Origin: an uncultured Acidimicrobiaceae bacterium | Lineage (GTDB): Bacteria > Actinomycetota > Acidimicrobiia > Acidimicrobiales > RAAP-2 | Direction of reading: 5' to 3' | NCBI GenBank assembly: GCA_903894295.1 | Contig: CAITPI010000054.1 | Location: forward strand, 1-64,000 | Length of the DNA: 64,000 nt | Shown: positions 57,824-64,000 of the stretch, one piece after another | How the letters are laid out: each line of letters opens with the position of its first letter | How positions within the stretch are numbered: the first letter of the stretch is position 1 | The notes under the pieces: model-generated | Told to the model about the DNA's origin: nothing | Databases searched by the model: none | Seen by the model: the letters and a program-made list of their open reading frames with translations, nothing else | Program-made: the position numbers and the translations under genes

Positions 57824-60800
57824 GGGATTCGCCGCGACGCTCCGGCCGGTTCGATGGCAGGAACCTCCGGTGCGAGTTGTCGGGCCCGGTAATGCTCGGT
57901 CTCCTCCCGGGCGGCCTGCATCCGCCTTTCGGCCCCGGCCGAGAGCAGTCGGCCGAGTACGGGAATCTCCCAGAGGGACTCGGCCCGCAGGATGGCCATG
58001 GCCACCGGTGCCAGGTGCTCGGCGGTGTCGTAGACGACGTAGCGGGCCAGCCATTCCGGTTCGTACTTGGCGTTGAACTTCCAGAGGGACTCGATCTGGG
58101 CAAAGTTGGACAGGCGCTTGAGGATCCACCGCTCCGCCCGCTGTACCGTGCCGTCACCCCGGTCACCGGCCAGCGTGGAGCGCATGGCGGCAAAGTTCAG
58201 GCTCAACCCGACCGCGCCCTCGAGGCGCAGGTGCTCGATGGTGGAACAGAGGGCGAAGTCGATGAGTCCGTTGGGATGTTCACCGGGATCCCGGCGCATC
58301 AGGTCGAGCGAGTAGCCGTGGATGCCGGGTGCGGGCACGAACTGGCACATGGCAACGGCCCGGCCCTCGGGGTCCCGGACCACCACGAGCAGGAGGTCGG
58401 AGTCCCGGGGATCGAAGATCCTCCCCAGCATCATGGAAAAGCCGCGTTCGTGCTCGCCCTGGCGGCTGAGGCTCATCAGTTGGGTCAACTCGTCCGCCAG
58501 GGACGATTCCAGACGGGCCGGGTCGTGAAAGCTCACGGTGTAGCCCTTGTTGGCCACCCGGTTGTGGGCCTGGCGCAGCCCCTTCATGGCCTTGCCGGCG
58601 AGTGAGAACTCCTGGACGTTCACCACTGCTTCGTCGCCGAGGTAGATGTTGTGCATCCCCGATTCCCGGTAGATGGGGAGCCACTCCTGTCCGGCTCCCA
58701 TGATGGCGACGATCCACCCCTGCTCCTGGGCGAAGTGACGGAACGCTTCCCAGACCTGGTGCCGTTCGTTGACGGGGCCGATGGGGTCGGGTGAGATCAG
58801 GCAGATACCACCGTAAACGGCGTAGGCCACCATCGAATCCCGGTGGAAGTACCAGCGCTTGTCGGAGCGCAGGGCGAAGTAGTCGAGCGTGGACATTCCG
58901 TGTCGGCGGACCACGTCGCGGGCCCGGAGTTCCGCCGCCCGCCCCGAGACCATGCGTCGGTCCACCACTGGCCGGGTCAGCAGGTAGAGGACCACGATGA
59001 CCAGCATCACGCCAAGGACGAGCAGCAGAGGGGACAAGAAGCGGTCGGCCTTGATCGGAAGGGGGACCGCCGTGAACCCGACCAGCCGCTCGGCCACGGC
59101 GGCGAAAGCCGTCGGCCAGGGGATGGTGGCGTGATCGTGGGAAACATGGGTGAACAGTTCGATGGAGGTTGTGGTGAGGACGGTGACGCCCACCACGCCG
59201 GCGACGAGGGCCAGCATCGCCGTGCGCACGCTGGCCCGGTCGGACCGGGCCTGGAAGGAGCGCCGGTTGATCACGAGAAAGACGAGGATCCCCAGTGTGA
59301 TGAGCGACTCTTCGCCATCGACGCCGGCGAGGAGGTGGAGAGCCGTCGTGCCCGCCAGGAGGGCGATGGATACCAGCCACGCCCGACGTTGGCCGCGCAG
59401 AACGCCCCGGCCCAGACCGATGAGCACCAGTCCGATGATGGCCAGAACGGCGTTGGCGGCGATGGACGCCTGCAACGGGAGGAACTGGCTGACCAGGTGC
59501 AGTCGGTTCCGCAGGGGGGGAGTGATGGCATCAACAAGGTTGATCAGGCCGGCGAGGAGGATGAACAGCGCTCCCCACCGCCGGACCCGTCGGGTACGGC
59601 GGTGAAGTCGACGCAGATCCGAAGCCGGTGGCCATGACGCGCCCGACGGGTAGGAGGCGACTTCGTGGGGGTCAAGCACGGTCCCACCGGGCAACCGGGG
59701 AACTTCGTCGGCGGAGGTCAGGCGGGCGGGCGGGATGGCCACTGTCCGTTCGAGCCGGGTCCCGGCGGGAACGTCCGTCCGTCCGAGCATCAGGGACAGG
59801 TGAAGTTCCGCACCGGCTCCGATTTCGACCCAGCACACCTGTTCCGAGTGGAGGAAGACCGGTGGCAGGCCAAAGCGGGCCCGGTGTTCCCGGACCACCT
59901 CGGCGCTGGCACCGAGGTTGACGAAGAATCCCGGATAGAGCGAGGTGTACTCGGGATCGAAACCGATGGCGGTGATGTAGCCCTGGTAGCCGTGGGCCAT
60001 GAGCACCCGGGCCTGGTCCCGCTGGAGGTCGTTGATGGTCGTTCCCGGGATCCGGTCACCGATGGCGCCTCCGCCGAGTGTCGACCAGAGCCGCCGACTG
60101 AGGAGCCCGACGACCACCAGCATGACCACGGCGGCGACGGCTGCCACCCCAAGGGCAACCTGGAGCTGGTCGACACCGTCTGCCCGGTGGGCCCGGATCA
60201 GGGCCCGGCCGGCCGCGGATCCTCCGACGTGATTGGCCACCCATGGCGTAATGGCGATACGTACCACCATGGCCACCAGGAACGGGACGCCAAGCCACCA
60301 GAGGTGCCGACCGATCCGTCGGTAAAGCGTGCGGGACACCACGAAACGGTTGGAACGGGCCGGATCGCCCAACCGGTTGATGCCCTCCAGCCACGGCGCG
60401 TCGACCGGGGCGTTCAACCAGGGGGAGATCTCTTCGCGGGTGGCGCCGTCCCCCGGAGATCCGGGGTCCCAGGGCGTCCCTTCGTGCCCGATTCGTACCC
60501 TACGGGATCCCTCACCGGTGGCGACGAGCAGATCCAGGGCTCCGAAGCTTTCCAGTCCGGCCAGCAGGGAGGCCGGTTCGGTGGTTCCGTCCACCTGCCC
60601 GCCCTGGTGAACGAGCCGCCCGTCGTCACGGGCGGCGAAGGACTCAAGGGCGAAACGAAGACGGGGGTGGGCCTCGAGGGCCCGCCGTGCTTCAAGCAGC
60701 CTGGTCGGACCGGTCGACACGTCGAACAGGCGCCCGCTGAGAACGAAGAGACCCGGTCCCTCCCAGGTTTCGGCGACCTGGGCCAACTCGCTGGCAATGG

Positions 60801-60951
60801 CCGTGGACGACGCCGTGGCCTCGGCGGGCAGCAGAAGGTCGCCGACCACAAGAACCCGCCAGCCGAGCGGGACCGCAATGGTGTCAGGCGCCATCGTCAA
60901 ATCACCGATTTCGGGACCGGCCAGAGATTCGGAGGGCTTGAACGTGGTCAT
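57820..60951 (-). CDS. Lysyl-phosphatidylglycerol synthase-like protein with metallophosphoesterase-like N-terminus
   Basis: About 1043 residues. Residues 20-190 resemble a metallophosphoesterase (VLVVGDLLLPAEAT, then LFVLSGRLFD, and ALDLLVATGEGS), but the metal motifs DxH and GD are lost (DLLL, SGRLF). Two membrane helices follow, then a soluble insert, then about six helices to residue 665. The C-terminal 375 residues match the DUF2156 aminoacyl-lipid transferase of MprF (YGGICLISPDPIGP, QEFSLAGKAMKGLRQAHNRV, FNAKYEPEWLARYVVY). The known reaction moves lysine from Lys-tRNA to phosphatidylglycerol. ATG at 60951 has GGAGGTG upstream. Confidence 0.82.
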   Translation of the reverse strand: MTTFKPSESLAGPEIGDLTMAPDTIAVPLGWRVLVVGDLLLPAEATASSTAIASELAQVAETWEGPGLFVLSGRLFDVSTGPTRLLEARRALEAHPRLRFALESFAARDDGRLVHQGGQVDGTTEPASLLAGLESFGALDLLVATGEGSRRVRIGHEGTPWDPGSPGDGATREEISPWLNAPVDAPWLEGINRLGDPARSNRFVVSRTLYRRIGRHLWWLGVPFLVAMVVRIAITPWVANHVGGSAAGRALIRAHRADGVDQLQVALGVAAVAAVVMLVVVGLLSRRLWSTLGGGAIGDRIPGTTINDLQRDQARVLMAHGYQGYITAIGFDPEYTSLYPGFFVNLGASAEVVREHRARFGLPPVFLHSEQVCWVEIGAGAELHLSLMLGRTDVPAGTRLERTVAIPPARLTSADEVPRLPGGTVLDPHEVASYPSGASWPPASDLRRLHRRTRRVRRWGALFILLAGLINLVDAITPPLRNRLHLVSQFLPLQASIAANAVLAIIGLVLIGLGRGVLRGQRRAWLVSIALLAGTTALHLLAGVDGEESLITLGILVFLVINRRSFQARSDRASVRTAMLALVAGVVGVTVLTTTSIELFTHVSHDHATIPWPTAFAAVAERLVGFTAVPLPIKADRFLSPLLLVLGVMLVIVVLYLLTRPVVDRRMVSGRAAELRARDVVRRHGMSTLDYFALRSDKRWYFHRDSMVAYAVYGGICLISPDPIGPVNERHQVWEAFRHFAQEQGWIVAIMGAGQEWLPIYRESGMHNIYLGDEAVVNVQEFSLAGKAMKGLRQAHNRVANKGYTVSFHDPARLESSLADELTQLMSLSRQGEHERGFSMMLGRIFDPRDSDLLLVVVRDPEGRAVAMCQFVPAPGIHGYSLDLMRRDPGEHPNGLIDFALCSTIEHLRLEGAVGLSLNFAAMRSTLAGDRGDGTVQRAERWILKRLSNFAQIESLWKFNAKYEPEWLARYVVYDTAEHLAPVAMAILRAESLWEIPVLGRLLSAGAERRMQAAREETEHYRARQLAPEVPAIEPAGASRRIP

Positions 60952-61090
60952 GACACCTCCATCGTAGAGGGCGGCCACGGTTAGGCTGCTGCACAGGTCC
61001 CGTGAGGGGTTGATGGAGCAACGTGCCCGGAATGGACACAGGAAACTGGAGCCGCTGCCAACATGGTGGTTCCCGGGGAGAACCGAATCG

Positions 61091-63109
61091 ATGACCGAAG
61101 AACCTACCGAGTCCACCGCAGAGCGAAACTCGATCCACTACGCCCTGGCCGAGGATCGCCTGTTCCCGCCGAGTGAAGCGTTCCGTTCCCAGGCGGTGGT
61201 GTCCGACCCGAACATCTATGACCAGGCCGACGGGGAGTGGGAGGCCTTCTGGGCCGAACAGGCGGCGGCCCTGGACTGGTTTTCACCGTGGGATCAGGTC
61301 CTCGAGTGGGATCTTCCCTTTGCCCGATGGTTTGACGGCGGCACACTGAACGTGTCCTACAACTGTCTGGACCGCCACGTTCTGGCGGGCCGGGGCGACA
61401 AGGTCGCCTACCACTGGGAAGGTGAACCCGGGGACAAGAAGACCACCACCTACAACGACCTCCTGTTGGAAGTCAGCCGGTTCGCCAACGTCCTGAAGGG
61501 GCTCGGTGTGCAACGGGGCGACCGGGTGGCCATCTACATGCCCATGATCCCCGAACTGCCGGTGGCCATGCTGGCCTGTAGCCGGATCGGAGCGGCCCAT
61601 TCGGTGGTGTTCGGCGGCTTTTCCTCGGATGCCCTGCGGGACCGGATCATCGATGCCCAGGCGGTAGCGGTGATCACGGCTGACGGGGGCTGGCGCCGGG
61701 GTTCGCCCAGCGTCCTGAAAGAGCACGTGGACGTCGCCCTTGCCGGGGTGGAGTGCGTGCAACACGTCGTAGTGGCCCGCCGACTGGGAGACGCCGTCGG
61801 GTCGCCGGTGGCCATGGACCCTGATCGGGACCACTGGTGGGACGACCTGATGGACGGCACGGATCCCTCGGCGGGTGGGCGACCTGACGACGTATGCGAG
61901 CCCGAGGCCATGGCGTCCGAAGACCTGCTGTTCCTGCTCTACACCTCCGGAACCACGGCGGCCCCCAAGGGAATCATGCACACCACCGGTGGCTATCTCA
62001 CCCAGGTGGCGTTCACCCACCGGGTGGTGTTCGACCTCCATCCCGAGACCGACGTCTACTGGTGTGCGGCCGACATTGGATGGGTCACCGGCCACAGTTA
62101 CATCGTCTATGGGCCCCTGGCCAACGGTGCGACCTCGGTGATGTATGAGGGAACCCCCGATACCCCGGCCAAGGACCGCTGGTGGGACATCATCGAGCGC
62201 TACAAGGTCACCATCCTCTACTGCGCCCCCACCGCCATCCGCACGTTCATGAAGTGGGGCGACCGGTATCCGGCGACCCATGACCTCACCTCGTTGCGTC
62301 TGCTCGGATCGGTGGGGGAGCCCATCAACCCGGAAGCATGGATGTGGTATTCGACGGTGATCGGCGGCGGAAGGTGTCCGGTGGTGGACACGTGGTGGCA
62401 GACCGAAACGGGGGCCATCATGATCTCGCCACTCCCGGGTCTGGTGGCCACCAAGCCGGGTTCGGCCACCCGGGCCCTGCCCGGAATCTCGGCCAAGGTG
62501 GTGGACGACAACGGCCACGAGATCACCGAAGGGGGCGGATACCTCACCCTTGACCGCCCGTGGCCCTCGATGCTTCGGGGCATCTACGGCGATCCCGAGC
62601 GCTACCGGGACACCTACTGGAGCACGTATCAGGGCAAGTACTTCGCCGGAGACGGGGCCCGGCTGGATGAAGACGGCTACCTCTGGCTTCTCGGCCGGGT
62701 GGATGACGTGATGAACGTCTCGGGGCACCGATTCTCGACCATCGAGGTGGAGTCGGCCCTGGTGGACCACCCGTTCGTGGCCGAGTCGGCGGTGGTCGGA
62801 GCGAGTGATCCGACCACCGGTCAGGCGATTGTGGCGTACGTGACGCTGGTCGGGGGAGCGGCCGAACCGGTGGAGGCGACCGGGGAGATCCTCCGGGCGC
62901 ACGTGGCCGAGAAGATCGGGGCCATTGCCCGGCCCCGCACCATCGTCTTCACCGACGAACTGCCGAAGACCCGAAGCGGCAAGATCATGCGCCGCCTGCT
63001 CCGGGATGTGGCCGAGGGCCGGGCCCTCGGAGACACGACGACCCTGGCCGATGTGGCCGTGGTCGACGAGATCCGTCGGCTCGCTGCGGCGGCCCCTGGC
63101 GAGGATTGA
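61091..63109 (+). CDS. acs: Acetyl-CoA synthetase
   Basis: A 672-residue enzyme that makes acetyl-CoA from acetate, ATP and CoA. The N-terminal region has [22 protein letters not shown], the P-loop [21 protein letters not shown] is near residue 283, [16 protein letters not shown] near 436, and the C-terminal lysine is in [16 protein letters not shown] near 628, the site often acetylated for control. ATG at 61091 has GGGGAG upstream; the track start at 61010 is less likely. The 139-base divergent leader has a TAGGCT box and no motif I can assign. Confidence 0.95.
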   Translation: MTEEPTESTAERNSIHYALAEDRLFPPSEAFRSQAVVSDPNIYDQADGEWEAFWAEQAAALDWFSPWDQVLEWDLPFARWFDGGTLNVSYNCLDRHVLAGRGDKVAYHWEGEPGDKKTTTYNDLLLEVSRFANVLKGLGVQRGDRVAIYMPMIPELPVAMLACSRIGAAHSVVFGGFSSDALRDRIIDAQAVAVITADGGWRRGSPSVLKEHVDVALAGVECVQHVVVARRLGDAVGSPVAMDPDRDHWWDDLMDGTDPSAGGRPDDVCEPEAMASEDLLFLLYTSGTTAAPKGIMHTTGGYLTQVAFTHRVVFDLHPETDVYWCAADIGWVTGHSYIVYGPLANGATSVMYEGTPDTPAKDRWWDIIERYKVTILYCAPTAIRTFMKWGDRYPATHDLTSLRLLGSVGEPINPEAWMWYSTVIGGGRCPVVDTWWQTETGAIMISPLPGLVATKPGSATRALPGISAKVVDDNGHEITEGGGYLTLDRPWPSMLRGIYGDPERYRDTYWSTYQGKYFAGDGARLDEDGYLWLLGRVDDVMNVSGHRFSTIEVESALVDHPFVAESAVVGASDPTTGQAIVAYVTLVGGAAEPVEATGEILRAHVAEKIGAIARPRTIVFTDELPKTRSGKIMRRLLRDVAEGRALGDTTTLADVAVVDEIRRLAAAAPGED

Positions 63110-63111
63110 CC

Positions 63112-63600
63112 GTGCGCATTCCTGACAACTGGGAGTGGAAGGCCGGCGAACTGGAGAAACCGGGCGAAGCGGTGATCTTCGATGTCGACGGCGTGTTGTC
63201 GGACGCAGTTGGTCGCCAGCACTTCATCGAGGAGGGTCGCCGGGATTGGGACGGCTTCTTCGAGGCGTGCGGGGACGATCCGGTCATCGCCGAACTGGTC
63301 CGTCTGATGGAACTTCTTGACCCGAAGCTCCAGGTCATCCTGTTGACTGGCCGCCCCATGCGGGTCCAACCCCAGACGCTCGCCTGGCTGGAGCGGTATG
63401 GACTTCGTTGGGACCTGCTGATCATGCGCTCGCGTGGCGACTACTCCCAGGTGACCTGGTTCAAGCGGGACGTGGTGGACGACCTGCGCAACTTCGGTTT
63501 CGACCTGCGCCTCGCCTTTGAGGACGATCCCCACAACGCCGCCATGTATCACGCCGTGGGCATTCCCTGCGTGTACATCCACTCCGGCTATTACGACTGA
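63112..63600 (+). CDS. HAD-like phosphatase domain protein
   Basis: A 162-residue protein. The HAD motif I is AVIFDVDGVLSDAVG (Asp24 and Asp26), motif II is VILLTGRPM, and the late acidic pair is in LAFEDDPHNAAMYH. A short cap-less core suggests a small-molecule or nucleotide phosphatase; the substrate is unknown. GTG at 63112 follows GAGGA; the track's TTG two codons earlier overlaps the acs stop. It probably shares a transcript with acs. Its end overlaps the convergent gene by 10 bases. Confidence 0.8.
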   Translation: MRIPDNWEWKAGELEKPGEAVIFDVDGVLSDAVGRQHFIEEGRRDWDGFFEACGDDPVIAELVRLMELLDPKLQVILLTGRPMRVQPQTLAWLERYGLRWDLLIMRSRGDYSQVTWFKRDVVDDLRNFGFDLRLAFEDDPHNAAMYHAVGIPCVYIHSGYYD

Positions 63601-64000
63601 GCGCGCCGGCGCCAAAGCCAGGACGTGGCCACCGCAATGCCGGCCAGAACCAGAACCGGATTGTCGCCCCAGTTGACGTAGATGGTGTGGCCCCGGCGTT
63701 CGTCCACGGTGGCCTGGAGTACCTGGCGTCCTCCGAGCACCGAGCGCTGCAGGAGTTCACCCCGGTGGTTCACCACTGTGCTGTAGCCGGTGGGAGCGGC
63801 CTGGAGGAGGTCCCGACCCTGTTCAACGGCCTGGATCTGGTCGGCCGCCACCTCCTGGGTGGGGACCTGGGCCGTGGAGTAGGACGAGGTGTTGGTCGGC
63901 ACCACGAGCAGTTCGGCCCCGGCGCGCACGGACGACCGCCCCCGGTCGGCGTAGAAGACCTCGTAGGAGACCATGACGCCGAGTGGACCGGCCGGAGTTG
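63591..64000 (-). CDS. lnt: Apolipoprotein N-acyltransferase, C-terminal part (cut by window edge)
   Basis: About 136 residues of the nitrilase-type domain and the last helix are visible; the gene continues past 64000. PLGVMVSYEVFYADRGR matches the catalytic loop of Lnt, but the position of the nucleophile Cys is Ser. AELLVVPTNTSSYSTAQVPTQEV and EQGRDLLQAAPTGYSTVVNHRGELLQRSVLGG are typical. A final helix (VLVLAGIAVATSWLW) is the last membrane segment. Lnt adds the third acyl chain to lipoproteins; the window has at least two lipoprotein genes. The ORF track's Met is internal. Confidence 0.78.
   Translation of the reverse strand, partial: TPAGPLGVMVSYEVFYADRGRSSVRAGAELLVVPTNTSSYSTAQVPTQEVAADQIQAVEQGRDLLQAAPTGYSTVVNHRGELLQRSVLGGRQVLQATVDERRGHTIYVNWGDNPVLVLAGIAVATSWLWRRRAQS

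Noticed and set aside
60952-61090. Riboswitch in the acs leader
   Set aside because: The leader can form several stems, but I could not match it to a SAM, cobalamin, c-di-GMP or c-di-AMP consensus. A covariance search would be needed.
1-64000. CRISPR arrays, rRNA, insertion sequences and prophage genes
   Set aside because: No regularly spaced direct repeats, no rRNA-like stretches and no intact transposase seen; the only mobile trace is the integrase remnant.

Overview
The window is chromosomal DNA from a GC-rich actinobacterium. The evidence is mycothiol synthesis (an MshA-type glycosyltransferase beside a YbjN gene), two probable F420-dependent flavin-fold oxidoreductases plus a luciferase-like (LLM) enzyme, an NDMA-type alcohol dehydrogenase, a nickel superoxide dismutase with its own maturation protease, a rex-hemACD order as in Streptomyces, an RsiG-type anti-sigma factor, and many genes that start at or next to a TANNNT -10 box. 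The mix of families would fit a non-streptomycete lineage such as Acidimicrobiia; that placement is an inference from gene content only. Coding density is very high: neighbours often overlap by 1-30 bases and no gene-free stretch exceeds 300 bases.

Layout. 1-13.2 kb is an accessory metabolic region: a broken-off alpha/beta hydrolase, a tiny zinc-ribbon protein, a DUF3293 protein, alcohol dehydrogenase, a cation/proton antiporter, a sulfotransferase, TetR, an HSL-type esterase, a cysteine hydrolase, an acyl-CoA ligase flanked by two paralogous PPOX proteins, an LLM oxidoreductase, and a response regulator/histidine kinase pair. At 13.2-13.8 kb the C-terminal part of a tyrosine recombinase lies beside tRNA-Lys(UUU), a likely scar of an integrated element. 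13.9-19 kb holds a GNAT protein, a beta-propeller lipoprotein, a class V aminotransferase, a DksA-type zinc-finger protein and an APC permease. 19-24.6 kb holds sodN, divergent from the overlapping genes sodX, rsiG and a helix-turn-helix regulator, then mshA, ybjN, proC and a lipoprotein.

24.7-31.7 kb is rex followed by hemA, hemC, cobA, hemD, hemB and hemL: the C5 tetrapyrrole route from glutamyl-tRNA to uroporphyrinogen III, with a branch to sirohaem/cobalamin. After a membrane-anchored protein and a convergent geranylgeranyl/menaquinone reductase-like gene, 35.0-51.1 kb is a complete 14-gene nuoA-N operon for respiratory complex I. A Rex-like half-matched operator lies just before nuoA, so one NADH-sensing repressor may link haem synthesis and complex I.

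51.2-64 kb carries a LapA-like membrane protein, a DUF2252 protein, a ClC channel coupled to a second channel-like membrane protein, a PLDc_N/SHOCT-like protein, two membrane proteins, a very large lysyl-phosphatidylglycerol synthase-like protein with an unusual N-terminal domain, acetyl-CoA synthetase, a HAD-like phosphatase, and the C-terminal end of an apolipoprotein N-acyltransferase that runs off the right edge.

Most of the window is housekeeping. The most distinctive items are the RsiG homologue with two intact-spacing c-di-GMP signature motifs, translationally coupled to the Ni-SOD maturation protease; the metallophosphoesterase-like/MprF fusion; a conserved extracytoplasmic domain shared by two local genes; and the tRNA-linked integrase remnant.
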